Positions 27,561 through 38,537 of a stretch of DNA of 64,000 bases are shown in pieces. The notes beneath the pieces are model-generated. The model made no database searches, had not been told where the DNA came from, and saw only the letters and a list, made by a program, of their open reading frames with translations. The translations under genes and the position numbers were made by a program. The DNA comes from Xaviernesmea rhizosphaerae (lineage in GTDB: Bacteria > Pseudomonadota > Alphaproteobacteria > Rhizobiales > Rhizobiaceae): the NCBI RefSeq assembly GCF_001938945.1, contig NZ_MKIO01000029.1, positions 62,001-126,000 on the forward strand, in the 5' to 3' direction. Numbering within the stretch: position 1 is the first letter of the stretch; each line of letters begins with the position of its first letter.

Positions 27561-28517
27561 CTATTTGGCCTGCTTTGCGGGCGAGTTACAGCCATCGGCC
27601 TTGTAAAGATCAAGCTTGGCAAGCTTGGCCGAGAGGACGAAATCGCCGTAGTCGAGGGTCAGGTCGCGAGTCACACCGTTTTCGTAGAGCTTGAAGCTGG
27701 TGCGGTAGGTCGGCGTGGCGTCGCCGGTGGAGTGATCCTCGAAATAGGCGATGGTCACGGGCCAGTAGGGGCTACGGGCCAGCGTGCCGGCCTTTTCGGC
27801 GTCCGTGTCGTCCGCGCCCTCCTCGGCCTTGCCGCTCTCGATCTTGTCTTCCTTGTTCTTGTCGCTCTCGGCCTTGCCTGCGCCACCGCCGGCAGGCGTC
27901 TCCCGCGCACCGATCACCGTCGTCGTCAGCATGGTCTTGTCGCCCGAATCGGAGCCGTCGAACAGGCGCGCCTCGAACAGCTTCTCGCCCTTCAGCGCCC
28001 TCTCGATCACGTCGATCATGTGGGCGGTGGGAAACATCGCCTTCGTCAGATCGACCGACTGCTTCTGCGGCGCCTCCAGATCCACGGAGACCCCCTTCTC
28101 CGTTTCATGGGCGGTGCCGCGCACCTCCTTGTCCAGCTTGTCGTCGGTGAAGGAGCGCGTGAGGAAGCGGAAGCTGCCCTTCGGATCCTCGAAGGTCGTG
28201 GTCTGCTGGTCTGTGGTGCGCACCTCCTCGCCGCCATCGACCTTGGTGACGAAGCGGAAGCTGACCGTGTAGCCGGCGCAGGCCGAGCCGTTGAACTCAT
28301 AGACCATGCGGCCATACATGTTGGAAATGCCGGACTGCTCGGTGGCGTCCTGCAGCTGCAGATCATAGACGGCGCGATGGGGCACCAGCGGCGTCATCGC
28401 CAGGGCCGGGGCAGCGTGGCTCATGAGGGTGCCGGCCATAAGGAAGAGCGTCAGAGCGCTGCCTTTCCGGAGCGCCTGCGTCCTGTCGGGGCGTCTTGCA
28501 AAGGCTTTCGGAAACAT
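27561..28517 (-). CDS. eipB: EipB-like periplasmic cell-envelope integrity protein (DUF1849)
   Basis: 318 residues from the ATG at 28517 (MFPKAFARRPDRTQAL). A signal peptide with core LTLFLMAGTLMSHAAPALA is followed by the mature start MTPLVPHRAVYDLQL. The fold family is named after Brucella EipB, a beta-spiral protein needed for envelope integrity. The pair of cysteines expected for its disulfide is present as C80 (GSACAGY) and C310 (ADGCNSP). A charged, low-complexity segment rich in Glu, Lys, Asp and Gly (about 206-247) looks like an insert in a surface loop. The family assignment is from recalled sequence pattern. The frame is open far upstream, but that part is antisense to ridA. Confidence 0.78.
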   Translation of the reverse strand: MFPKAFARRPDRTQALRKGSALTLFLMAGTLMSHAAPALAMTPLVPHRAVYDLQLQDATEQSGISNMYGRMVYEFNGSACAGYTVSFRFVTKVDGGEEVRTTDQQTTTFEDPKGSFRFLTRSFTDDKLDKEVRGTAHETEKGVSVDLEAPQKQSVDLTKAMFPTAHMIDVIERALKGEKLFEARLFDGSDSGDKTMLTTTVIGARETPAGGGAGKAESDKNKEDKIESGKAEEGADDTDAEKAGTLARSPYWPVTIAYFEDHSTGDATPTYRTSFKLYENGVTRDLTLDYGDFVLSAKLAKLDLYKADGCNSPAKQAK

Positions 28518-28676
28518 GCGCTTGGCTCCTGTTGGTTTGCGCGGCAATGCGTTAGAACACGGGTGCCGAGGAAAGCCGCTTCCTGCGTGCGCCGCGGCCG
28601 TCACTGACGCTTCGCACAAACCGTCTGCATGCCGCATCCGCCGGCAAAACACAATCGACCCGAATCCGGAGATATC

Positions 28677-29150
28677 ATGTCCGCCGTCCATCCGATCGAT
28701 GCAAAACTCGCCGAACTCGGAATTACGCTGCCTGTCGCTGCCGCGCCGGCCGCCAATTACGTGCCCTATGTGCTCTCTGGCACGCAGCTGTTCATTTCCG
28801 GCCAGCTGCCGATGGAGGCCGGCAAGGTCGCCGTGACGGGTAAGCTCGGGGCCGGGGTCGATGTCGCCGCCGGGCAGCGCGCCGCCGAACTCTGTGCCAT
28901 CAACATCCTCGCCCAGGCCAGGGCCGCGCTGGATGGCGACCTCTCGCGCATCGCCCGCGTCGTCAAGCTCAACGGCTTCATCGCCTCTGTGCCGGAGTTT
29001 ACCGAGCAGCATCTCGTCATGAACGGCGCGTCCAATCTGATCGCAGCGATCCTGGGCGACGCCGGCCGTCATGCGCGCGCCGCCGTCGGCATGGCCGCCC
29101 TGCCCTTCGATGCCGCCGTCGAGATCGACGCCGTGCTCGACATCATCTGA
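28677..29150 (+). CDS. RidA family (YjgF/YER057c) protein
   Basis: Trimeric family that deaminates reactive enamine/imine intermediates released by PLP enzymes. The start at 28677 (MSAVHPIDAKLAELGITLP) follows CCGGAGAT and gives 157 residues. This long form, with AAPAANYVPYVLSGTQLFIS and VVKLNGFIASVPEFTEQHLV, belongs to the RidA_like subgroup (YjgH/PA5083-like), not to canonical 128-residue RidA. Part of the catalytic Arg-type signature seems shifted (GRHARAAVGMAALP holds the conserved Arg). First gene of a plus-strand run. Confidence 0.9.
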   Translation: MSAVHPIDAKLAELGITLPVAAAPAANYVPYVLSGTQLFISGQLPMEAGKVAVTGKLGAGVDVAAGQRAAELCAINILAQARAALDGDLSRIARVVKLNGFIASVPEFTEQHLVMNGASNLIAAILGDAGRHARAAVGMAALPFDAAVEIDAVLDII

Positions 29151-29243
29151 GCCGCGATATCAGTCGTATAGAACGAGGACTGAGACCCTGGCGCCCCGAA
29201 TGCAGGCGCGCCGGGTTTCGGCCGAGCGTCAAGGATCATGCGC

Positions 29244-30005
29244 ATGACCGATCATTCCTGGCTGAAGACCCTGCCGATCGCCCATCGCGGCTATCACGAC
29301 ATGAACGGCCACATCTGGGAAAACACGCTGTCCGCCTTCCAGCGGGCGGTCGACAAAGGCTTCGCCATCGAATGCGACCTGCATTACACGGCCGACAGCG
29401 TGCCGGTGGTGTTTCACGATGACGACACGGAGCGGCTGTGCGGCATAGCCGGCGATGTGCGCGCCCGCACCGCCGGCGAGCTTGGCCTGCTCGCGGTCGG
29501 CGGCACGAAGGACAGGGTGCCGACCTTCAAGCAGATGCTGAAGCTGGTGGGCGGCCGCGTGCCGCTGATGGTGGAGCTCAAGGGCCGGGAAGGCGATGAC
29601 GAGGGCTTTGCCGCCGCCGTGCTGGAAGTGCTGGAAGATTATAGCGGCCCCGTGGCGCTGATGAGCTTCGACGCCTGGCTCCTGGCCGACCTCAAGGCGC
29701 TGGATGCGCCCTTCCCGCTTGGCCTGACGGCCTGGGGCGAGACGGCGGAGGATTTCGAGCGCCACGAAAAAGCCATGGAGCTGGGGCTCGCTTTCACCTC
29801 CTATCATTACGCCCACCTGCCCAATCCCTTCGTCGACGGGGTCAAGGCCCGCGGGCTGCCGGTAATCACCTGGACGGTGAGGGACGAGGCGGCGCTGCGC
29901 CACAGCTATGCCGAGGGCGACCAGATCACCTTCGAAGGCTTCGACCCGACGGAGCTTCCCGCCAGCGGTCTCGACAACACGGCAAGAACAAATGGTAAGG
30001 AGTGA
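29244..30005 (+). CDS. Glycerophosphodiester phosphodiesterase family protein
   Basis: TIM-barrel GDPD that hydrolyses deacylated phospholipids to glycerol-3-phosphate and an alcohol. The ATG at 29244 lies 8 bases after AAGGA; the ATG at 29238 is only 2 bases away from it, so I prefer the second. About 253 residues. Catalytic motif at the N-terminus: IAHRGYHDMNGHIWENTL (HR...ENT), then AIECDLHYTADSVPVVFHDD (E-D and H catalytic residues) and VELKGRE. No signal peptide, so cytoplasmic. Nine bases separate it from the FemAB-like gene, which suggests one operon. Confidence 0.92.
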   Translation: MTDHSWLKTLPIAHRGYHDMNGHIWENTLSAFQRAVDKGFAIECDLHYTADSVPVVFHDDDTERLCGIAGDVRARTAGELGLLAVGGTKDRVPTFKQMLKLVGGRVPLMVELKGREGDDEGFAAAVLEVLEDYSGPVALMSFDAWLLADLKALDAPFPLGLTAWGETAEDFERHEKAMELGLAFTSYHYAHLPNPFVDGVKARGLPVITWTVRDEAALRHSYAEGDQITFEGFDPTELPASGLDNTARTNGKE

Positions 30006-30014
30006 GCCAGCCTC

Positions 30015-31220
30015 GTGACAACGCCTGTCAGCATTCGCATCGAAACCGCCTTCCAGGCGATCGACAAGCAGGCCTGGGCGCGGCTTGGCGGCGCCGCGCG
30101 CGGCCAGTCCGGCATGGCCTATAATCCCTTCGTCTCCCATGCCTATCTCTCGGCGCTGGAGGAATCGGGATCGGCCACCGCCAAGACGGGCTGGCTCGGC
30201 CAGCATCTGCTGATCGAGGACGAGGCGGGCGGCCTGCTCGGCGCGCTGGTCTGCTACCTGAAGAACCACAGCCAGGGTGAATATGTCTTCGACCATGGCT
30301 GGGCCGATGCGCTGGAGCGGGCCGGCGGGCAATATTACCCGAAGCTGCAATGCTGCGTGCCCTTCACCCCGGCTACCGGCCCGCGCCTTCTGACGGCGCT
30401 CGGCACCGATCCAGAGGCGACGGGTGCAGCGCTCACCGCCGGCCTGCAGGAGCTGACCCGGCGGCTCGGCGCCTCGTCCGCCCACGTCACCTTCCTGCCG
30501 GAAGCCGAGCTGGAAAGCTTCGACGATGCCGGTTTCCTGCACCGCATGGACCAGCAGTTCCACTTTACCAATGCCGGCTATGGCTCGCATGACGATTTCC
30601 TGGAGACGCTCGCCTCGCGCAAACGCAAGGCGCTGAAGAAGGAGCGGCGCGCCGCGCTCGAAAATGGCATCAGCATCGACTGGCTGACCGGCTCCGACCT
30701 GACAGAAGACATCTGGGACCAGTTCTTCGCCTTCTACATGGATACGGGCAGCCGCAAATGGGGCCGCCCCTACCTCACCCGGCGCTTCTTCTCATTGATC
30801 GGCGAGCGCATGCCGGAGGATATCCTGCTGGTGATGGCCAAGCGCGAGGGGCGCTACATTGCCGGCGCCATCAATTTCATCGGCGAGGATGCGCTGTATG
30901 GCCGGCACTGGGGCTGCATCGAGGACCACCCCTTCCTGCATTTCGAGGTCTGCTATCACCAGGCCATCGACTTCGCGATCGCCCGCAAGCTCGCGCGCGT
31001 GGAGGCCGGCGCGCAAGGGGAGCACAAGCTCGCGCGCGGCTATCTGCCCGTGACCACCCATTCCATGCATCACATCGCCCATCCCGGCCTGCGCCGCGCG
31101 GTGGAGGCCTATCTCGAGCGGGAGCGGCGCGATGTCGAGGCCATGGGCGACATGCTCTCCGAGCATGGTCCCTTCCGCAAGGGCGCGCGCCAGCTGCGCG
31201 AGGGCGAGGAGATCGAGTAG
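30015..31220 (+). CDS. FemAB-like / GNAT-fold N-acyltransferase (DUF482)
   Basis: 401 residues from a GTG at 30015 (MTTPVSIRIETAFQAI). It matches the family once called DUF482 and later FemAB-like, with paired GNAT folds. Recognised segments are MAYNPFVSHAYLSALEESG, GWLGQHLLIEDEAGGLLGAL, FASRKRKALKKERR-like LASRKRKALKKERRAALENG, RKWGRPYLTRRFFS and GALYGRHWG-like DALYGRHWGCIEDHPFLHFE. No signal peptide or membrane helix. The substrate is unknown. Its place directly after a GDPD gene is common in rhizobia and might tie it to lipid or cell-wall precursor modification, but that is only inference. Confidence 0.85.
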   Translation: MTTPVSIRIETAFQAIDKQAWARLGGAARGQSGMAYNPFVSHAYLSALEESGSATAKTGWLGQHLLIEDEAGGLLGALVCYLKNHSQGEYVFDHGWADALERAGGQYYPKLQCCVPFTPATGPRLLTALGTDPEATGAALTAGLQELTRRLGASSAHVTFLPEAELESFDDAGFLHRMDQQFHFTNAGYGSHDDFLETLASRKRKALKKERRAALENGISIDWLTGSDLTEDIWDQFFAFYMDTGSRKWGRPYLTRRFFSLIGERMPEDILLVMAKREGRYIAGAINFIGEDALYGRHWGCIEDHPFLHFEVCYHQAIDFAIARKLARVEAGAQGEHKLARGYLPVTTHSMHHIAHPGLRRAVEAYLERERRDVEAMGDMLSEHGPFRKGARQLREGEEIE

Positions 31221-31355
31221 AAGGCCACAGGCGGATCGCCGATCCGCCGCTTGCGATTGCCCTCTTTCCCTTTCAAGAGAATGCACACAAAGACTCACGG
31301 AAACCGCGATGGCGCCGAACCGGTGCTGGTCGCGCGCCCGCATCAGGAGGACCCC

Positions 31356-31781
31356 ATGACCGCCTATGACACCGACAATATCTTCGCCAAGATCCTGCGC
31401 GGCGAGATCCCGTCGCACCGCGTCTATGAGGACGAGGCGACTATCGCCTTCATGGATGTGATGCCGCAGGCGGACGGCCATGTGCTGGTCGTGCCCAAAG
31501 CGCCCTCGCGCAACCTGCTCGACGCCGACCCGGCCACGCTCGCCGGCCTGATCCAGGTGGTGCAGACGATCGCGCAGGCCGCCCAGGAGGCCTTCGAGGC
31601 CGATGGCATCAGCATCATGCAATTCAACGAGGCTGCCGGCGGCCAGTCGGTGTTCCATCTGCATTTCCACGTGATCCCCCGCCATGAAGGCCGGCCACTG
31701 AAGCCCCATACCGGCACCATGGCTGATCACGGCCTCTTGGCCGCCCAGGCGGAAAAGCTGCGGGAAGCACTCGCCGGCTGA
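31356..31781 (+). CDS. HIT domain protein
   Basis: Histidine-triad nucleotide hydrolase of the Hint branch, 141 residues. The start at 31356 (MTAYDTDNIFAKILRGEIPS) follows AGGAGG. The triad is clear in SVFHLHFHVIPRHEG (H-x-H-x-H), and the Hint N-terminal signature FAKILRGEIPSHRVYEDE is present. Likely hydrolyses purine-nucleotide phosphoramidates in the cytoplasm. 135 bases separate it from the upstream gene. Confidence 0.94.
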   Translation: MTAYDTDNIFAKILRGEIPSHRVYEDEATIAFMDVMPQADGHVLVVPKAPSRNLLDADPATLAGLIQVVQTIAQAAQEAFEADGISIMQFNEAAGGQSVFHLHFHVIPRHEGRPLKPHTGTMADHGLLAAQAEKLREALAG

Positions 31782-31816
31782 GGCTGAAGGCCTGTCAGCC
31801 CCTGGATCGATCCGAC

Positions 31817-32728
31817 TCAGCGAAAGGCCAGCCGGATCAGATAGAGGCAGGCGCCGAGGATGAGCGCCGGCAGCACGAGGATGCGCACGAGATAGGAGAC
31901 GGCGATGGCGATCGAGGCGTTGAACAGATCGCCCGAAATCGCCACGCCGTCCGCCACCACCTTGGCCTGGGAGATCACGCCCTCCGACAGGCGTTCGACC
32001 ACGCCGGACGCAGAGGTCACGGTTTCCGACAGGGCGGCGCCCGAAGCGCCGATCGCCGTGCCGATCCGGCCGAGAAGGCTCTGCTCCGGCGGGGCCACTT
32101 CCGGTGTTGGAGCGGGCGGCGGCACCACGGCGGCTTCGGCCGCCTTGTCGCTATAGTCGGTCTGCAGCCGGTCGAAGACGGCGGTCGCCTGTTTCCAGGC
32201 GGTATTGGTCATCGCCTCGCCGGCATGGAAAGCCAGCGTGTAGGACAGGGGCAGCGCCAGCGCGCCGACAAGCCCGAGCACCACCAGTCCCCGCATCAGC
32301 CTTTGCCCCGCCTCCGGCAGGCTGCGGCCAAGTCCGGCGATGAGCGCGAGCAGGGCGGAAGCGGCGGCGAGGCCCACCGCCGCGACCTTGGCGACCGGCA
32401 GGACGATGGTGGAGAGAATGCCGGAGAGGATCGCCAGCCAGAAGAGCAGCTCGGCCATGCGGTCGATCGTGTTGGTAACGGGCTGCAGCAATTGTCCGGG
32501 GCTCGCAGTGACCGAGGCCACGCCGACACCGCCCGTGACATCCGCATCCTTGGCCACGCTCATCACCGAATTCATCACCCGGAGCGTTCCATAAAGGGCG
32601 GTGCTGCCGATGGTGACGTCGCGATTATAGCCGGCGGCCCGGTCCGCCAGCGGATTGGCGAAGGCCAGCAGAACCGCCAGGGCCGCTGTCAGCAGCCAAC
32701 CCAGCGCCTGACGGCGTCGTCCTGACAT
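31817..32728 (-). CDS. Membrane protein of unknown function
   Basis: 303 residues, not recognised. One N-terminal hydrophobic segment (about 8-25, signal-anchor or signal peptide) precedes a 65-residue polar loop. Then come three hydrophobic segments (about 94-112, 114-133, 147-166), a Pro-rich linker (VVPPPAPTPEVAPPEQ, about 201-216), an amphipathic Ala/Ser/Val-rich region, and a C-terminal hydrophobic segment (about 271-301). No catalytic motif is seen. It faces the HIT gene tail-to-tail and is followed upstream by azlD about 200 bases away, on the same strand. Codon use and GC content look like its neighbours, so recent transfer is not indicated. Coding status rests on the clean membrane pattern and a plausible ATG (MSGRRRQALGWLL). 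Confidence 0.7.
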   Translation of the reverse strand: MSGRRRQALGWLLTAALAVLLAFANPLADRAAGYNRDVTIGSTALYGTLRVMNSVMSVAKDADVTGGVGVASVTASPGQLLQPVTNTIDRMAELLFWLAILSGILSTIVLPVAKVAAVGLAAASALLALIAGLGRSLPEAGQRLMRGLVVLGLVGALALPLSYTLAFHAGEAMTNTAWKQATAVFDRLQTDYSDKAAEAAVVPPPAPTPEVAPPEQSLLGRIGTAIGASGAALSETVTSASGVVERLSEGVISQAKVVADGVAISGDLFNASIAIAVSYLVRILVLPALILGACLYLIRLAFR

Positions 32729-32930
32729 GCGCGTCTCCTTTCGGTGGTCCGACCAATCATCCGCTGCCGGGACGCGTGGACATCAGCGCCACGTCATCAT
32801 CTTAAGGCCGGACGGGTTCTGCCTGCCGAAAGCGGCAAGCCGCTTGTCTATATAGGTCGATGACGGCCAAAGCGCAGCCCATGCAAGCGTGTGGCATCCC
32901 GCGGCGCGTACAAGGCCGCGACCGGCGCGA

Positions 32931-33275
32931 TCAGAAGCCGATCCACCAGAGGCCGAGGGCCAGCGTGGCGATTGCGGTGCCGATGCCGATGGCGGGCGTC
33001 TTGCGGCCGAGGAAGAAGGCCAGAGCACCGACGGCGACCGCCAGCAGCCGCACCCAGAGCGGCGAGGCGGCAAGTTCGCCGGTGGGGAAGACGATGAGCT
33101 TGGAGACGACGGCCGCCACCAGCGCGGTGGCGACGGCGCGCACCCAGTTGAGCATTTCCGAGCTCTCGTCCAGCCGGTTGCCGATGATCACGCCGAGCCA
33201 GCGCCAGATGTCGGTGGCGAGAAATCCGGCGATCGCAATGAAGAGATAGCCCTCAGGCCCCGGGGTCCAGTTCAT
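32931..33275 (-). CDS. AzlD domain-containing small membrane protein
   Basis: 114 residues with about three or four membrane helices (YLFIAIAGFLATDIW, AVATALVAAVVSKLIVF, LLAVAVGALAFFLG, IGTAIATLALGLWW). It matches the AzlD partner of branched-chain amino acid exporters. Its ATG overlaps the azlC stop by 4 bases (ATGA), so the two subunits are made together. Substrate not certain. Confidence 0.85.
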   Translation of the reverse strand: MNWTPGPEGYLFIAIAGFLATDIWRWLGVIIGNRLDESSEMLNWVRAVATALVAAVVSKLIVFPTGELAASPLWVRLLAVAVGALAFFLGRKTPAIGIGTAIATLALGLWWIGF

Positions 33276-34063
33276 GCCGCCTTCCCTTCCCGCTTGCGCC
33301 AGGCCCGCTCGATCATCCAGGCGAGCGTGCCGCCGCCGATGCCGGAGACGAGAATGTCGAAATCGGGCACAGCCAGCGCCGCGAAGGGGCCGATGAAGAG
33401 GCCGATCACGAGCGCCACGGGAATGACCCTCTGGCGCGCCGAACTCCAGATCGAGGCGAGAAAATAGACCGGCGTCAGGAAGAACAGGCAGCCGGCCACC
33501 AGCGGCGGAAAGGTGGAGACGAAGGGATAGACCAGCGCCACCAGCGCCATGCAGGAGAGCGTCAGCGTCAGCCCAAGTGCCGCGACGAAAGCGAGCCGGT
33601 GCGGACGCGGAACCGCCTGCACCCGCTCCATGGCCATGACCCAGGCGGTGATCGCGATCAGATGCGAGACCAGCAGGAGCGCCCAGCTCGGGGTTTTCGC
33701 CGTGCGGATTTCCGGAATCAGCGCCGCGATCATCGGCATCAGCCGGATGGAGGACAGGGTGACGGCGAGGAAGGCGGCGATCAGCGGCGCGCCGCTGACG
33801 ATCGACCCCACGAGAATCACCTTGGCCGGCAGCGCCCAGATGATTCCGGTCATGAACACGGCCTGCGCCATGGGAATGCCGGACTGCGCGGCGAAGGCGG
33901 CAAAGCCGGAAAAGGAGATGAGCAGGATCATCCCCGGCAGGCTGAAGAGACCGAGCATGCCGCGCCCGATCCAGTAAGCGCGCGTGCGCTCCGGCAGGCC
34001 ATCCTTTTCAGGGAGGTCGCCCCCTCGGCCGTGTGGGATCGGCGGCCCGTGCTTCTCGGTCAT
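33272..34063 (-). CDS. AzlC family transporter permease
   Basis: 263 residues, the larger partner of an AzlCD-type exporter, probably for branched-chain amino acids or related compounds. Family features: FSLPGMILLISFSGFAAFAA, GIPMAQAVFMTGIIWALPAK and SSIRLMPMIAALIP, with about six membrane segments. The N-terminal 28 residues are hydrophilic (MTEKHGPPIPHGRG). No Lrp/AsnC regulator lies beside it. The start at 34063 has no better alternative. Confidence 0.87.
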   Translation of the reverse strand: MTEKHGPPIPHGRGGDLPEKDGLPERTRAYWIGRGMLGLFSLPGMILLISFSGFAAFAAQSGIPMAQAVFMTGIIWALPAKVILVGSIVSGAPLIAAFLAVTLSSIRLMPMIAALIPEIRTAKTPSWALLLVSHLIAITAWVMAMERVQAVPRPHRLAFVAALGLTLTLSCMALVALVYPFVSTFPPLVAGCLFFLTPVYFLASIWSSARQRVIPVALVIGLFIGPFAALAVPDFDILVSGIGGGTLAWMIERAWRKREGKAA

Positions 34064-34386
34064 GCCATCAGCCTTTGCTGTGCTTTCCGCCGCCGCGCGT
34101 GACGCGTCTGATCAGCGTTCCTGTCCGGCTGCCTTTCAGGCAGTAGCGGATGCACGCTCGCGAAGAAACCACCATCGCACATGGCTGTCATGAAGAAGGC
34201 GCAACACGTCATGCGCCTGGGCGATCCTAAAAGGCCCGCTTCGATCATCGCACCGCCCGGCGATGCCATGACCGAGCCGAAAGAGCGACACCGTCCTGGT
34301 CAGCCGGCTTTTCCACGAAAAGGCGAAAACGAAAAAGGCCGGACGATCCCGCCCGGCCCTTTCCTTCATCTTTGAGCAAGCATCGC
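34064..34386. other. Gap between clpA and azlC
   Basis: 323 bp on the minus-strand side between the clpA stop and the azlC start. It contains the clpA terminator (34331-34360) and presumably the azlC promoter. Short frames of 69-77 codons here are not protein-like. Confidence 0.45.
34331..34360 (-). terminator. Terminator of clpA
   Basis: On the minus strand GGCCGG...CCGGCC is followed by TTTTTCG. It lies about 27 bases after the clpA stop. Good intrinsic terminator. Confidence 0.8.
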
Positions 34387-36879
<2,493 letters not shown>

Positions 36880-36888
36880 GTGCGTTCC

Positions 36889-37239
36889 TCATTTCTTTTC
36901 CATGACGCATTGAAGCGGATGCTGATGCTGACGCGCAAAATCCATCACCTGCATCACCTTGGTCTCCGCGACCTCGTAGGTGAAGACGCCGCATTCCCCC
37001 ACCCCGTGGTGGTGGACATGCAGCATGATCTTGGTCGCCTCTTCGAGATCCTTCTGGAAAAACCGCTCCAGAATATGGATCACGAACTCCATCGGCGTGT
37101 AGTCGTCATTCAGAAGCAGGACACGATACAGACTCGGCTTCTTGGTCTTCGGCTTGGTCCGGGTGATGACCGATGTGCTCCGGCCACCCTCCCCGCCGCC
37201 GTCTTTCTCACTCTGCATCCGGATCGGCAGTGCGATCAT
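36889..37239 (-). CDS. clpS: ClpS N-end rule adaptor
   Basis: Adaptor that delivers N-degron substrates to ClpA. 116 residues from [19 protein letters not shown]. The conserved core is [20 protein letters not shown], then [20 protein letters not shown], with the N-degron pocket residues (N-D-D-x-T and the H-x-x-G region). The N-terminal 36 residues are flexible and charged. Directly followed by clpA. Confidence 0.96.
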   Translation of the reverse strand: MIALPIRMQSEKDGGGEGGRSTSVITRTKPKTKKPSLYRVLLLNDDYTPMEFVIHILERFFQKDLEEATKIMLHVHHHGVGECGVFTYEVAETKVMQVMDFARQHQHPLQCVMEKK

Positions 37240-37560
37240 TTCTTGTTCATTCCCTTATCGGATCGCCGAGCCTCCGGCTGCAATGCGACCATTCGATGAC
37301 ATGTTATCTAGTGGTTCGTTTCCTGATTTTAAGCCCGTTCTGCCGCTCTGCAACGATATTCGCAGGGGCCGCGCCAGAATGCTCGGCAGACGCCGCAATC
37401 GCTGGGAAACCTCTCGCCGGAATGGCGGTTCCGGCTGATATGGGGACGAAGCGCGCAAAACAAAACCGGCCGCAGAAATCTGCGGCCGGTTTCGGCTCAA
37501 TCCGGAAATTGACGATGGACCCGGCGGGGCCCGTCCGTGCCATCAGGCAGCGGCGGAATC
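37240..37560. other. Gap between phasin gene and clpS
   Basis: 321 bp. It contains the strong phasin terminator at 37463-37492 and, to its left, the presumed clpS-clpA promoter. No supported ORF. Confidence 0.45.
37463..37492 (-). terminator. Terminator of the phasin gene
   Basis: AAACCGGCCGCA and TGCGGCCGGTTT form a perfect 12-bp stem with a 6-base loop; on the minus strand it runs into TTTTGTTTTG. One of the strongest intrinsic terminators in the window. Confidence 0.92.
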
Positions 37561-37929
37561 TCAGGCAGCGGCAGCGGCCTGGGCCGCGGCGGCCTTCACA
37601 TTGGCGGCAGCCTTGGCGACCGGCGCTTCATAAGACTTGTAGGCGCTGCGGGCCAGATCGGCATACATTTCGCCGAGCTTGGTGGCTTCGGCGACGTAGC
37701 CCTCATAGGCCGACTTCACGAAGTTGGTCTGCAGCTCGACCGCAGTCTCGATGCTGCGAACCGACGACAGACGCTCGATATGGGCAACGCTTTCCTCGAA
37801 GGAGCGCTTGGAATAGTCGGTCGCTTCCGCGGCGATGGCCTGGAAGCCCTTCGCCATCGAGGCGTAGGACTTCAACACCAGGTCCATGGCTTCCTTGTTG
37901 CGCTTATTTGCTTCATCAAATGCAAACAT
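37561..37929 (-). CDS. Phasin family protein
   Basis: 122 residues, mostly amphipathic helix. Phasins coat polyhydroxyalkanoate granules. The pattern FDEANKRNKEAMDLVLKSYA, ATDYSKRSFEESVAHIERL and VELQTNFVKSAYEGYVAEAT is the phasin_2 family type. It ends in a poly-Ala tail (KAAAAQAAAAA). No PHA synthase gene is in the window. Strong terminator downstream and own promoter gap upstream suggest a well-expressed single gene. Confidence 0.92.
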   Translation of the reverse strand: MFAFDEANKRNKEAMDLVLKSYASMAKGFQAIAAEATDYSKRSFEESVAHIERLSSVRSIETAVELQTNFVKSAYEGYVAEATKLGEMYADLARSAYKSYEAPVAKAAANVKAAAAQAAAAA

Positions 37930-38090
37930 GGGATGTCTCCTCTCACCAGTTTATGCTGACAAAAAGAGTATGTGCGGTGCACAATGAAGTCAATGTGCAC
38001 CGCGGTATAGCCAGGGATGGAATCACTAGAAATAGCGAGAAAACCGACCAAAAATCCGTGATCACCTTTTGATTGCAGGCGCTGCGGGCC

Positions 38091-38294
38091 TCAGAGATCG
38101 ATCGCCAGGATCGCCATCGAGAAATTGTAGGACAGTTCGCCGTCTTCCTCGTCGCGGAAGATCACGCCCAGGAACTCGTCGGCCAGATAGACCTCGGCCG
38201 ATTCGTCCTTGCGCGGGCGCGGCTTGATGACGATCTCCTGGTTCAGGTTGCGCTTGAAATAGGCTTCGAGCTTCTTGACTTCTTCAGGCTTCAC
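38091..38294 (-). CDS. DUF3126 family protein
   Basis: 67-residue acidic/basic protein (MKPEEVKKLEAYFKRNLNQE) ending NFSMAILAIDL. It matches the small conserved alphaproteobacterial family DUF3126, for which I know no function. The FLGVIFRDEEDGELSYNF stretch looks like a compact beta-strand domain. It lies between cysE and the phasin gene on the same strand, as in other rhizobia. Confidence 0.85.
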   Translation of the reverse strand: MKPEEVKKLEAYFKRNLNQEIVIKPRPRKDESAEVYLADEFLGVIFRDEEDGELSYNFSMAILAIDL

Positions 38295-38537
38295 GGATGT
38301 CTCCGACGTGAGGGTGGGCCGTCATCGCGCGGCGAAGGCGCCAGAAAGGCGCTCGGCTCCGGGCAGCGCCGGACGGCGGAACGGCAAAGGAGGACAGCGC
38401 GCGATGCGCCGTGCGGGCTTTTCTCACGAAGCCACGGGCGGTGTAAAGCCGCGCCCGAGACAATTTGCGACAAAGGCTGCGCCCGACCCGCGCAAAACGG
38501 CGCGCGCCTTCACCGCGCACGCGCCATTCTGCTGCCG

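Noticed and set aside
28518-29072. Upstream extension of the eipB-like frame
   Set aside because: It is antisense to ridA and lacks similarity; the signal peptide defines the start at 28517.
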